NCBI RefSeq assembly: GCF_014297285.1 | Contig: NZ_JACOQI010000007.1 | Location: 1 to 64,000, forward strand | Direction of reading: 5' to 3' | DNA: 64,000 nt | DNA from: Dysosmobacter segnis | GTDB taxonomy: Bacteria > Bacillota > Clostridia > Oscillospirales > Oscillospiraceae | Shown here: positions 1 through 7,673 of the stretch, piece by piece | How positions within the stretch are numbered: position 1 is the first letter of the stretch | Layout: each line of letters starts with the position of its first letter | Translations under genes and position numbers: made by a program | The notes under the pieces: model-generated | Database searches by the model: none | Told to the model about the DNA's origin: nothing | Seen by the model: only the letters and a program-made list of their open reading frames with translations

Positions 1-66
1 AACAAGAAATACATGAACATGAAGCACTTGGAGGCGGCTTTGGACGACGCCTCTATTGCCGGCTGA
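1..66 (+). CDS. C-terminal end of an unidentified protein (5' partial)
   Basis: An open frame enters from the left edge and ends at TGA in NMKHLEAALDDASIAG. It runs convergently toward the small minus-strand gene at 69-170 with two bases between the stop codons. Too little is present to name a family, and it could be a chance open frame. Confidence 0.3.
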   Translation, partial: NKKYMNMKHLEAALDDASIAG

Positions 67-68
67 CT

Positions 69-170
69 TCACTCAGCCGGAGCCTGCAAACAATTTTGCG
101 CATAAATCTTGACGGAACCCATTTCGGCGTTACATTCCTCGATGGTGGTCGGTGGTTTTTTCTTCGACAT
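69..170 (-). CDS. 33-residue hypothetical protein
   Basis: The ATG is preceded by AAAGGAGGGCTACC, a strong ribosome binding site at normal spacing, which is the main reason to accept so short a frame. The product starts MSKKKPPTTIEECNAEMG, is lysine-rich at the N-terminus and has two cysteines. I do not recognise a family. It is the last gene of the minus-strand run that begins with erm(B), separated from the membrane-protein gene by a hairpin at 205-238. Confidence 0.45.
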   Translation of the reverse strand: MSKKKPPTTIEECNAEMGSVKIYAQNCLQAPAE

Positions 171-204
171 GGTAGCCCTCCTTTTTGATTTTTAGTAAAA
201 GAAA

Positions 205-238
205 AGGGCGGCTACTTCGGTTTGGAAATAGTCGCCCT
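205..238 (-). terminator. Intrinsic terminator after the membrane-protein gene
   Basis: AGGGCG and CGCCCT arms, extended by a TAG/CTA pairing, close a loop. On the minus strand the stem is followed by TTTTCTTTTA. It lies 34 bases past the stop of the gene at 273-647. Confidence 0.6.
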
Positions 239-272
239 GTTGGGGAATTATGTTATTGTTATTTGAATAATA

Positions 273-647
273 TTATTCTGCCGCGTCTGTGTTACTTTTA
301 TCTGCTTTCTTCATTTTCAAGGAGCCCAAAATAAAGACAGCTCCGAAAATGAAACAAAGGACAGACCAGATAGCAAGGTCAGAGAAGCTACCGTAATTTA
401 CAATTCCCAGCAGTCCGCCCAACAGATAGAATACTCCGGCAACAATTCCGCCGCCTTTGCTCTTTCGGGTTGCTACTCCAACGATGCCTGCAATCAGCAT
501 ACAGAAAGCAAGCAACATTCCTGATGTTCCGCTTACTTCGCCGTTATCTGCTAAAGCATTTCCTAATCCGGCAGCGCAAGATTGAAAAGCTACTAAAACA
601 AATAAAACCATGCTGATAATTCCGATTACTAATTTTGCCGTTTTCAT
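273..647 (-). CDS. Four-helix membrane protein of unknown function
   Basis: A 124-residue protein. The ATG at 647 is chosen over a GTG nine bases upstream because AGGTG sits six bases before it. Hydrophobic stretches at about residues 5-25, 43-60, 68-85 and 92-110 suggest four transmembrane helices; the tail KMKKADKSNTDAAE is charged. Similar small membrane proteins are common in Firmicutes, with no assigned role that I know. It starts 18 bases after the lipoprotein gene, so the two are probably co-transcribed and may act together at the membrane. Confidence 0.7.
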   Translation of the reverse strand: MKTAKLVIGIISMVLFVLVAFQSCAAGLGNALADNGEVSGTSGMLLAFCMLIAGIVGVATRKSKGGGIVAGVFYLLGGLLGIVNYGSFSDLAIWSVLCFIFGAVFILGSLKMKKADKSNTDAAE

Positions 648-665
648 GTTGCACACCTCATCTCG

Positions 666-1571
666 TTACGGATTTAATGTAATTACCTCATTTGCAAAAT
701 CTTCGCCCATAAAATCATCAGCATCGTATGCTCTAAACAGGACTTCGATTTCTTCCACTTCGGTAATTCCGTTTTCCTCTAAAGTTGTATCAGACCATGC
801 CATAGAACTAAATGCACATTTTCCGGCAGAAACAGAAGTTGCATAGAATGGGTCTGCCATAAAGCCGTTTACAGATGCGTCATCAACGCTGAACATTACC
901 GTTTTGTCTGTCTTGTTCAGCAAGAACAGATTGGCAGTATAGCCCCATATCTCATCATCTTCATAGCCTGTTACGATAACAGTAACATAATCATTATCGA
1001 TAATCACATTATCAGTAGCCTGTGCTTCTCTCACAAATGCAACAGCGTTTTCTTCTCCGTATGGATAGACATGGATTGTTTCCTTTCCAACAGGGTCAGC
1101 AGACCAATCATTGCTATCATACACCTTGAAAGTCAATTCAATATCTGTGTATTCAACAATACCATTTTCCTCAAGAGTATCGGTGCTAAAGTTGATTTCT
1201 TCGTTAGCCTTTTTGCCAGCAGCTACCTCGCTTGCAAACATTGGATCGCACTGAACACCATTGATGGAAGCACTCTCGACAGAGAACATATAGGTTTTCT
1301 CTGTGGACTTGTTTTCAAGCTGTGCTTTCAGAGTGTAGCCCCACATATTATCGGGGTCGATTTCGGTAATTTTTACCGCACACTCTGCGTTGTCAATGGC
1401 AACAACTTCCTCAAATACGATTTGATTTTCGGTGTTGTCGTTTTCGGTGCTTTCTTCATTTTGAGAAGAAGCGGGGGCATCGTCAGATGCGTCAGGTGTC
1501 GCTTCTCCGCCACAAGCTGCAAGAGATAGCACTAAAGCAAGCGAAAGAAGCAAGGTTACAAGTTTTTTCAT
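666..1571 (-). CDS. Secreted lipoprotein with two tandem repeat domains
   Basis: A 301-residue protein with a lipoprotein signal peptide ending in the lipobox LSLAAC, then an acidic linker (about residues 22-50). The rest is two copies of one domain, roughly residues 57-160 and 190-300. Both copies share MWGYT/IWGYT, YMFSVESAS/VMFSVDDAS, DPMFASEVAAGK/DPFYATSVSAGK and TLEENGI. The fold resembles the immunoglobulin-like DUF4352/DUF5067 type, but this is a guess. The ribosome binding site is GGAGGG. It lies 60 bp downstream of erm(B) on the same strand, so read-through from the erm(B) promoter is possible. Function unknown. Confidence 0.75.
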   Translation of the reverse strand: MKKLVTLLLSLALVLSLAACGGEATPDASDDAPASSQNEESTENDNTENQIVFEEVVAIDNAECAVKITEIDPDNMWGYTLKAQLENKSTEKTYMFSVESASINGVQCDPMFASEVAAGKKANEEINFSTDTLEENGIVEYTDIELTFKVYDSNDWSADPVGKETIHVYPYGEENAVAFVREAQATDNVIIDNDYVTVIVTGYEDDEIWGYTANLFLLNKTDKTVMFSVDDASVNGFMADPFYATSVSAGKCAFSSMAWSDTTLEENGITEVEEIEVLFRAYDADDFMGEDFANEVITLNP

Positions 1572-1631
1572 TCCATTCCCTCCGTTATTAAAAAGTGTAA
1601 CTTTCCAAATTTAAAAAAGCGACTCATAGAA

Positions 1632-2369
1632 TTATTTCCTCCCGTTAAATAATAGATAACTATTAAAAATAGACAATACTTGCTCATAAGTAATGGTACT
1701 TAAATTGTTTACTTTGGCGTGTTTCATTGCTTGATGAAACTGATTTTTAGTAAACAGTTGACGATATTCTCGATTGACCCATTTTGAAACAAAGTACGTA
1801 TATAGCTTCCAATATTTATCTGGAACATCTGTGGTATGGCGGGTAAGTTTTATTAAGACACTGTTTACTTTTGGTTTAGGATGAAAGCATTCCGCTGGCA
1901 GCTTAAGCAATTGCTGAATCGAGACTTGAGTGTGCAAGAGCAACCCTAGTGTTCGGTGAATATCCAAGGTACGCTTGTAGAATCCTTCTTCAACAATCAG
2001 ATAGATGTCAGACGCACGGCTTTCAAAAACCACTTTTTTAATAATTTGTGTGCTTAAATGGTAAGGAATATTCCCAACAATTTTATACCTCTGTTTGTTA
2101 GGGAATTGAAACTGTAGAATATCTTGGTGAATTAAAGTGACACGAGTATTCAGTTTTAATTTTTCTGACGATAAGTTGAATAGATGACTGTCTAATTCAA
2201 TAGACGTTACCTGTTTACTTATTTTAGCCAGTTTCGTCGTTAAATGCCCTTTACCTGTTCCAATTTCGTAAACGGTATCGGTTTCTTTTAAATTCAATTG
2301 TTTTATTATTTGGTTGAGTACTTTTTCACTCGTTAAAAAGTTTTGAGAATATTTTATATTTTTGTTCAT
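1632..2369 (-). CDS. erm(B): 23S rRNA (adenine-N6) methyltransferase ErmB, MLS-B resistance
   Basis: A 245-residue product, the usual ErmB length, beginning [16 protein letters not shown]. It dimethylates A2058 of 23S rRNA with S-adenosylmethionine and gives resistance to macrolides, lincosamides and streptogramin B. Visible motifs are the SAM-binding [10 protein letters not shown] (about residues 35-44) and the catalytic NIPYH (about 101-105). A leader peptide gene lies at 2494-2577 with its promoter further upstream, the standard inducible arrangement. The base composition is far lower in G+C than the surrounding ICE DNA, consistent with acquisition from a low-G+C Gram-positive plasmid. The sequence appears intact. 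Confidence 0.98.
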   Translation of the reverse strand: MNKNIKYSQNFLTSEKVLNQIIKQLNLKETDTVYEIGTGKGHLTTKLAKISKQVTSIELDSHLFNLSSEKLKLNTRVTLIHQDILQFQFPNKQRYKIVGNIPYHLSTQIIKKVVFESRASDIYLIVEEGFYKRTLDIHRTLGLLLHTQVSIQQLLKLPAECFHPKPKVNSVLIKLTRHTTDVPDKYWKLYTYFVSKWVNREYRQLFTKNQFHQAMKHAKVNNLSTITYEQVLSIFNSYLLFNGRK

Positions 2370-2493
2370 GTAATCTCTCCTGAAGTGATTACATCTATAA
2401 ACAAATACAGAAGTTAAACGATTTGTTTGTAATTTTAGTTATCTGTTTAAAAAGTCATAAGATTAGTCACTGGTAGGAATTAATCTAACGTAT

Positions 2494-2577
2494 TTATTTA
2501 TCTGCGTAATCACTGTTTTTAGTCTGTTTCAAAACAGTAGATGTTTTATCTACATTACTCATTTGGAATACCAACAT
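2494..2577 (-). CDS. ermBL: ErmB leader peptide (translation attenuator), Ser at position 7
   Basis: A 27-codon frame starting MLVFQMSNVDKTSTVL after GAAGGAGGGATTCGTC, ending 124 bases before erm(B). Drug-dependent stalling on this leader rearranges the mRNA and frees the erm(B) ribosome binding site. The commonly quoted leader has Arg at position 7; here the codon is AGT (Ser) instead of CGT. The stall-site residues Val9-Asp10-Lys11 are unchanged. Whether this change alters inducibility cannot be read from the sequence. Confidence 0.93.
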   Translation of the reverse strand: MLVFQMSNVDKTSTVLKQTKNSDYADK

Positions 2578-2625
2578 GACGAATCCCTCCTTCTTAATTA
2601 CAAATTTTTAGCATCTAATTTAACT

Positions 2626-2865
2626 TCAATTCCTATTATACAAAATTTTAAGATAATGCACTATCAACACACTCTTAAGTTTGCTTCTAAGTCTTATTTC
2701 CATAACTTCTTTTACGTTTCCGCCATTCTTTGCTGTTTCGATTTTTATGATATGGTGCAAGTCAGCACGAACACGAACCGTCTTATCTCCCATTATATCT
2801 TTTTTTGCACTGATTGGTGTATCATTTCGTTTTTCTTTTTGTGCGCCTAAATTTCCCACAATCAC
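2626..2865 (-). pseudogene. Truncated omega repressor (plasmid copy control/segregation regulator)
   Basis: The frame starts at GTG with MIVGNLGAQKEKRNDTPIS and continues through DKTVRVRADLHHIIKIE to GGNVKEVM. This is the ribbon-helix-helix omega protein of pSM19035/pAMbeta1-type plasmids. After about residue 56 the native C-terminus is replaced by an unrelated tail (EIRLRSKLKSVLIVHYLK...) read from the erm(B) promoter tract. The DNA-binding beta strand survives, but the end of the fold is lost, so I treat it as a remnant. Its operator array lies directly upstream at 2908-2963. Confidence 0.85.
2635..2667 (-). promoter_or_regulatory. erm(B) promoter
   Basis: On the minus strand TATAAT (2640-2635) lies 58 bases before the leader ATG. 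A TTGATA (2667-2662) is upstream, but the 21-bp gap is longer than ideal, so the true -35 may differ. This tract matches the familiar region in front of erm(B) on Tn917/pAMbeta1-type elements. Confidence 0.7.
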
Positions 2866-2907
2866 TCACTTCTTTCTATTTCTTCTTATTCTTATTTTAT
2901 CATCAAC

Positions 2908-2963
2908 AATCACAAATCACTTGTGATTTGTGATAAGTGATTTGTGATAAGTGATTTGTGATT
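2908..2963. promoter_or_regulatory. Omega operator: eight contiguous heptad repeats
   Basis: Eight 7-bp units abut without gaps: AATCACA, AATCACT, then TGTGATT, TGTGATA, AGTGATT, TGTGATA, AGTGATT, TGTGATT. They fit the WATCACW heptad bound by omega dimers, two in one orientation and six in the other. The array ends 43 bp before the GTG of the truncated omega gene, the position expected for its autoregulated promoter. Confidence 0.88.
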
Positions 2964-2970
2964 AATATAT

Positions 2971-2994
2971 AAAAGCCCTCTTTAAAGGGCTTTT
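2971..2994 (-). terminator. Terminator after the topB fragment
   Basis: A perfect 9-bp stem (AAAAGCCCT / AGGGCTTTT) around a six-base loop, with a T-rich tail on either strand. It is five bases past the stop of the topB remnant. Confidence 0.7.
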
Positions 2995-2998
2995 ATGT

Positions 2999-3260
2999 TT
3001 ATTTTGAGAAAGATATAAAATCAATATATCCCTTTTCCCCAATTTTTACAACGGCATTGTAGGGCTTTTTCTCTTTGTTTTTGATTCCTTTTACCAGGGT
3101 TTCTTTTCCCTCCAGTAATTCTTTTACATTCGTTTTGGTTAGTTTTTTCTTTCTAAAATGTTCAGCTAAAGTAAACTTACATTCAGGATAATTTGAACAA
3201 CCATAAAACGATTTTTTTAATACAATATTGTTGCCACACTTAGGACATTTTCCTACAAGG
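2999..3260 (-). pseudogene. topB: 3' fragment of a plasmid type IA topoisomerase gene
   Basis: Minus-strand translation reads GKCPKCGNNIVLKKSFYGCS, then NYPECKFT and on to GEKGYIDFISFSK before TAA. This is the C-terminal zinc-ribbon (CPKC...CSNYPEC) and tail of a TopB as found on pAMbeta1/pIP501-type plasmids. The N-terminal catalytic part is absent: the frame is cut at 3260 by the large palindrome that follows. It is non-functional and marks plasmid-derived DNA around erm(B). Confidence 0.82.
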
Positions 3261-3327
3261 GGTCCCGAGCGCTTAGTGGGAATTTGTACCCCTTATCGAT
3301 ACAAATTCCCCGTAGGCGCTAGGGACC
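3261..3327. repeat. Large imperfect palindrome at the topB breakpoint
   Basis: Arms GGTCCC/GGGACC, AGCGC/GCGCT and GGGAATTTGTA/TACAAATTCCC pair around a short centre, giving a stem of more than 20 bp with two mismatched bulges. The same sequence is familiar from DNA flanking erm(B) in pAMbeta1-type vectors and plasmids. It may be a strong terminator or a recombination scar. Confidence 0.75.
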
Positions 3328-3391
3328 TCTTTAGCTTCTTGGAAGCTGTCAGTAGTATATCTAATAATTTATCTCCATTCCCTTTAGTAAC
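3262..3391 (-). other. Segment normally found just downstream of erm(B), displaced here
   Basis: Read on the minus strand from 3391 it begins GTTACTAAAGGGAATGGAG and continues through CTGACAGCTTCCAAGAAGC into the palindrome. From memory of pAMbeta1/Tn917 sequences, this tract follows erm(B) directly after GGAAAGTTACAC. In this window that short upstream part is at about 1582-1593, next to erm(B), while the remainder is here, beyond the truncated omega and topB pieces. Confidence 0.6.
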
Positions 3392-3534
3392 GTGTACTTT
3401 CCTGTAAACGCATTTTATCGACAAATTAGCCGGGATATAAACGAATATTTACATTTCAAGACTTGAAAAACGCCGTCTGAAGAAGTATAATATTAAATAC
3501 CTATAAGCAATAGGCGGTTTACAGGAAAGTACAC
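3392..3534. repeat. 18-bp perfect inverted repeat next to the resolvase gene
   Basis: GTGTACTTTCCTGTAAAC at 3392-3409 recurs exactly inverted at 3517-3534, with 107 bp between. The outer edge of the left copy is the point where the displaced erm(B) flank stops. It could be a resolvase binding site or a recombined element end. Confidence 0.7.
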
Positions 3535-3553
3535 CTTTCTGTAAAACCGCCTA
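3511..3553 (-). terminator. Hairpin at the end of the resolvase gene
   Basis: TAGGCGGTTT...ACAGGAAAG pairs with CTTTCTGT...AAAACCGCCTA around TACAC. It lies immediately past the stop codon of the recombinase gene; a T-run is weak, so termination is likely but not certain. Confidence 0.5.
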
Positions 3554-3554
3554 T

Positions 3555-4169
<615 letters not shown>

Positions 4170-4236
4170 TTATCCTCCTGTTCGTTTTACATAGACATCA
4201 ACCGTCCTTACCTAATAATTTTACTGTATCTTTGTG

Positions 4237-4539
4237 TCATGGCTTGCTTTTCCCGGCTGAAATACCATGCTTCTTTGCATAGTCGCTTGCCGCCTGTCTG
4301 CGTTCCTCGCTGTATGGTGCGGTCAGACGGAAAGAGAAGCGTCCCTTTGCAATCTCAAACTCCATACAGCCCGTTTCCGGGTCGCTGTCGGTCAGCTTAC
4401 AGACAGAGGGGAAGCGGCGGCTGTACGCGGTCAGCCTGTTCTTCAAGTCGGTGTTGTGGGTGCGGATATGGATAAGGGGGTCTTTCTCGTCAAACCAAAT
4501 ATCGGTGGTCTTTTCCTGCTTTTTCAGTCCTGTTTTCAT
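4237..4539 (-). CDS. Small conserved mobile-element protein, function unknown
   Basis: A 100-residue product beginning MKTGLKKQEKTTDIWFDEKD. The frame is open further upstream, but AAGGAGAGTTT directly before this ATG makes 4539 the likely start. It is rich in charged residues, with no membrane segment; the middle, IHIRTHNTDLKNRLTAYSRR, and the end, FSFRLTAPYSEERRQAA, are the parts I recognise from many Clostridia ICE/Tn4451-like elements. No function is known to me. It lies between the resolvase and tnpW on the same strand. Confidence 0.7.
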   Translation of the reverse strand: MKTGLKKQEKTTDIWFDEKDPLIHIRTHNTDLKNRLTAYSRRFPSVCKLTDSDPETGCMEFEIAKGRFSFRLTAPYSEERRQAASDYAKKHGISAGKSKP

Positions 4540-4693
4540 AAACTCTCCTTTCTGCGCCCCTGTTACGCAGTAGGGGCATTTTTCGGGTGTTTTCTTCGGC
4601 TCTTGACTTGGGAAAAACGGCGTTTTTTCAATAGAAAATGCTCTGGCGATACATTCCTCGTCCAGAGTGTTCCAATCGTCAAATATTCCGTTT

Positions 4694-4888
4694 TTACGGC
4701 TCTTGACCGTCAGACGCAGAAAAATGCGAATAGTCGGCAAGTATCGCTTTCAGCAGCTTGTCGCGGAATGTTTCTGCGCTTCTGTGATTGAAAAACAACT
4801 CCGCAACGATGGTCTGTCCGTTCCGCTGTGTTGTGATGATACCATCCGGCTGCTTCTGCGCGGTGGTTGTGGTTTTCTTTTCTGTCAT
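4694..4888 (-). CDS. tnpW: Transposon-encoded protein TnpW
   Basis: A 64-residue protein, MTEKKTTTTAQKQPDGIITT..., with ending typical of TnpW (TIVAELFFNHRSAETFRDKL). The ATG at 4888 has GGAGTGACCC upstream and is preferred over an in-frame ATG 42 bases earlier. TnpW accompanies the TnpX recombinase in Tn4451/Tn4453-type elements; its role is unclear. It follows tnpX, separated by a hairpin. Confidence 0.8.
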   Translation of the reverse strand: MTEKKTTTTAQKQPDGIITTQRNGQTIVAELFFNHRSAETFRDKLLKAILADYSHFSASDGQEP

Positions 4889-4919
4889 TGGGTCACTCCT
4901 TCCTTTGGGTGCAAAAAAA

Positions 4920-4943
4920 GGATTTCCCATAGTTGGAAAATCC
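4920..4943 (-). terminator. Hairpin between tnpX and tnpW
   Basis: GGATTTCCC and GGAAAATCC pair around ATAGTT; on the minus strand the stem is followed by TTTTTTT. It would end or reduce transcription from tnpX into tnpW. Confidence 0.65.
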
Positions 4944-4967
4944 CTTTCTGCTGTCGGTTATTCTGTT

Positions 4968-6815
4968 TTACGATACGGGCAGCGCAGCGGCTTGCGCCTT
5001 TCGCTTTGCCCGATATTCCCGCGCCTTGATGCGTTCATACTCCCGGCGTTTTTCAAGGTTTTTCGCCCGGTATTCCTTTGAGTAGTTCCGATGATAAGCG
5101 CGGCTCTTTTCCTTTTGGGCTTCTTCGATTTTCTCCCGCATTTGCCGGATTTCTTCCTCTGTCGGCTCTGCAAGCTGTGTCAGTTCGTTTTCAAACTTGC
5201 CGATATAGCTGAAATATATCCCGATATGCTGAACAGCTTGTTTTGCCCTTTTCTTATCGCGCTCATGCACTTCAATTCTGCTGATAAATTCATTGAGAAT
5301 GGCGGGGGTAAGGTCGGTAAAGGCGGCGTAGCGTTCTATCAGCTTCAAAAACTTATGCGCCCATCCTCCTGCGTCCTCAAACGCGGATAACTGTTCTTTG
5401 AGTTCTGCAAGTTCCGCTTTCAGCGTATAGTATTCCTCCGAATATTTCTGTGACATTTGCTCGTATCGGTCTTGTGGGATAGCACCGAGGGCGTTATCCT
5501 CGTAGAGTTTATTCAGCACCTTGTCAATCTGTTCAAGGCGTGTTGTAATTTGCGGAATACGCTTCTGCTGTTTTTTGCTCTTGTCCGTCTGCTGCATATC
5601 AAGGTTTTTTCGGACTAATGCTTCAAATTCCTCCCGGTTGCTTATGGAGTATTCTGCAACTTTTTTCAGAACATCCGCGATAGTCTGCATGACTAAATCA
5701 GCGTCTATGATGTGCGGGGAATTGCATTTGGGATTTTTGGCTTTGCCCTTGTGGTACTCGCTGCAAAAGGCAACATGACGCTTGCCGCCGTTCCTGTAAT
5801 CTATGCGAATGTGCATTTTTGCGCCGCAGTCTTTACAGAACATCAAGCCCGACAAAGGGTGGATTTCTCCGTCCCCGTTAGGGCGTCTGACAGGCGCGTT
5901 TTCCAAAATCCGCTGTACGGTTTCAAAGTCGGCGCGGTCGATAATCGGCTCATGCACATTCTCGGTTATCTGCCATTCGCTTTTATCTACATAGTGGTTG
6001 CGCTTGTCCCGAAAATGCTTTGTGGTCTTGAAATTGACAACATCACCACAATACTCCTGCCTTGTGAGTATCTTGGTTAAGGTTGCTTTGTTCCATTTAT
6101 AGCGATTTTCCTCGTTCAGCGGTCTGCTTTTCGCTGTCCCTCTGTCGTGCTGTTTGAGGTAGAACGTAGGCGTGAGGATTTGCTCGTTTTTGAGATATAC
6201 GGCAATTTGGTTTCTGTTCTTCCCGCCGATAAACAGACGGAAAATCAAGCGTACCACTTCGGCGGCTTCCTCGTCGATTATCCAAAAATCCTTGTTGTTC
6301 GGGTCTTTCATATATCCGTATGGGGCTTCGGTGGCGATGGGTTTGCCGCTTGCACCCTTGGTCCTGATACCCGTTTTTACTTTCTTGCTGATGTCCTTTG
6401 CGTACCACTCCGACATGATATTGATAAAGGGCGCAAACTCCAATGTATCGGGATTGTCGCTGTCTATGCCGTTATTGACCGCGATAAAGCGGACATTGTT
6501 CCGTCTGAATACCTCCATTGCATTGCCGACTTGGAGATAATCACGCCCCCAGCGCGTCAGGTCTTTCATAATGCAGACGCCTATTTTTCCGTTTTCCACA
6601 TCCTCCATCATGCGGGAATAGGCAGAGCGGTCAAAGAACCTGCCGCTTTCGTCATCGTCAATGTAGTGCCGGATATTGGTTAATCTCTGCTGTTGGGCGT
6701 ACCGTTCCAGAAATGCCTTTTGGTTTACAATGCTGTTGCTCTCGCCGCCATCTCTGTCCTCGTCCCCGACGGAAAGGCGGGAGTAAAGGGCTGTAATTTT
6801 ATTATATTCGTTCAT
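4968..6815 (-). CDS. tnpX: Large serine recombinase TnpX-like (Tn4451 family)
   Basis: A 615-residue protein. The ATG at 6815 follows AGGAGG by seven bases; an ATG six bases upstream is too close. The resolvase domain shows TALYSRLSVGDEDRDGGESN (nucleophile Ser in YSRLS, about residue 12) and DLTRWGRDYLQVGN. Next come the recombinase domain (EAPYGYMKDP..., about 180-310) and the zinc-ribbon (SGLMFCKDCGAKM...CSEY, about 340-390). A long coiled coil and a basic C-terminal tail (KNLEKRREYERIKAREYRAKRKAQ) follow, the tail being a TnpX hallmark. It excises and inserts the element at GA-type dinucleotide sites. It is the first gene inside the element, which begins at the virD4 junction near 6871. 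Confidence 0.92.
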   Translation of the reverse strand: MNEYNKITALYSRLSVGDEDRDGGESNSIVNQKAFLERYAQQQRLTNIRHYIDDDESGRFFDRSAYSRMMEDVENGKIGVCIMKDLTRWGRDYLQVGNAMEVFRRNNVRFIAVNNGIDSDNPDTLEFAPFINIMSEWYAKDISKKVKTGIRTKGASGKPIATEAPYGYMKDPNNKDFWIIDEEAAEVVRLIFRLFIGGKNRNQIAVYLKNEQILTPTFYLKQHDRGTAKSRPLNEENRYKWNKATLTKILTRQEYCGDVVNFKTTKHFRDKRNHYVDKSEWQITENVHEPIIDRADFETVQRILENAPVRRPNGDGEIHPLSGLMFCKDCGAKMHIRIDYRNGGKRHVAFCSEYHKGKAKNPKCNSPHIIDADLVMQTIADVLKKVAEYSISNREEFEALVRKNLDMQQTDKSKKQQKRIPQITTRLEQIDKVLNKLYEDNALGAIPQDRYEQMSQKYSEEYYTLKAELAELKEQLSAFEDAGGWAHKFLKLIERYAAFTDLTPAILNEFISRIEVHERDKKRAKQAVQHIGIYFSYIGKFENELTQLAEPTEEEIRQMREKIEEAQKEKSRAYHRNYSKEYRAKNLEKRREYERIKAREYRAKRKAQAAALPVS

Positions 6816-6858
6816 GTGCATACCTCCTGCGTCCACATAGTTTTCCTTACAGTTAAGA

Positions 6859-7167
6859 TTATGCACCACATCGGGCAGAGCCGTACTCCGCGCCCTTGCG
6901 GTATTTCTTCGCGTTTTTCCCTTTGACATAGACTATCAAGCGGATAATCACCGCACCGACAATGCCGACAAGCAAATCCAACGGGTAAACGCTCGGCAAG
7001 GCGTTTTCAAAGGCTGCGGAAAATCCTTGTGTGATATTCAGTATCTTTGCAGAAATATCCGCGCCGGGGGCAAGCCGCACCGCCTGTCCGACTTTATCAA
7101 AGAGATAGACAAAGAACACATAGGGGATATTCGGAAGTATCAGCTTTTTGTAGTTGATCTGCTTCAT
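6859..7167 (-). pseudogene. virD4: N-terminal fragment of a VirD4/TcpA-type conjugation coupling protein
   Basis: The protein opens MKQINYKKLILPNIPYVFF and has two membrane segments (about 10-27 and 62-80), then KYRKGAEYGSAR, as in ICE VirD4 proteins. After GSAR the frame runs CGA-stop in element DNA. All ATPase motifs (Walker A and B) are missing. VirD4 couples the relaxosome to the type IV secretion channel, so this copy is dead in place. Its start overlaps the pcfB stop by four bases. Confidence 0.85.
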
Positions 7168-7637
7168 ATCTCGCGCCCCCTGTCCATTTTCTTTACCTTG
7201 TCGCGGGCGGCGTTAAGCTGCTTCGCCTTGTCCTTTGCAGCGGCAAGGGCTTTGCGGATAGAGGGCTTTTTCTCCCGGTTCAGCTTCTTTGCGGAAAACT
7301 CTTGAAACGCTGCGGTCATAACGTCCGCGTCCCGGCCTTTGAAAAACACAAGGTAACGGGTCTGCTCGCCCTTAACCTTTTTTAGCGAAAAATCTATGTT
7401 GTATTTCTTCGCCGTACTCTCAAAGGCTTTAATATTGCTGTCGGTGATCTCGATGTTGGAAACACCCGCGTTCTGCTTCATAAGCTGCCGCATGGTCTGT
7501 TTCCCATGCGCGGGTTTGCTTTTCTGCTCCAAAAACTTTTGGATTGCTTTCTGTAACGCCTGTTCGGTAAGCCGCGCCGCGCCTTTTCCCACTTTGACGT
7601 ATAGGGCAATCGTTTTTTGGGTTACTTCCTCCTGCAA
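7164..7637 (-). CDS. pcfB: PcfB family conjugation protein (DUF3801)
   Basis: A 157-residue product with a TTG start after AAAGGAG. It begins (M)QEEVTQKTIALYVKVGKGAA, the usual PcfB N-terminus, and has a lysine-rich coiled C-terminus (KLNREKKPSIRKALAAAKDKAKQ). PcfB homologs occur directly upstream of virD4 in many Gram-positive conjugative elements and help coupling-protein function. That order is kept here, although virD4 itself is broken. Confidence 0.85.
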   Translation of the reverse strand: MQEEVTQKTIALYVKVGKGAARLTEQALQKAIQKFLEQKSKPAHGKQTMRQLMKQNAGVSNIEITDSNIKAFESTAKKYNIDFSLKKVKGEQTRYLVFFKGRDADVMTAAFQEFSAKKLNREKKPSIRKALAAAKDKAKQLNAARDKVKKMDRGREI

Positions 7638-7673
7638 GGTATCAACTCCTTTCCCGGTAAAGTGCGGCTATGC

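Noticed and set aside
2999..3260. topB fragment considered as a functional small zinc-ribbon protein
   Set aside because: It has no start codon or ribosome site at its truncated 5' end and matches only the tail of the topoisomerase.
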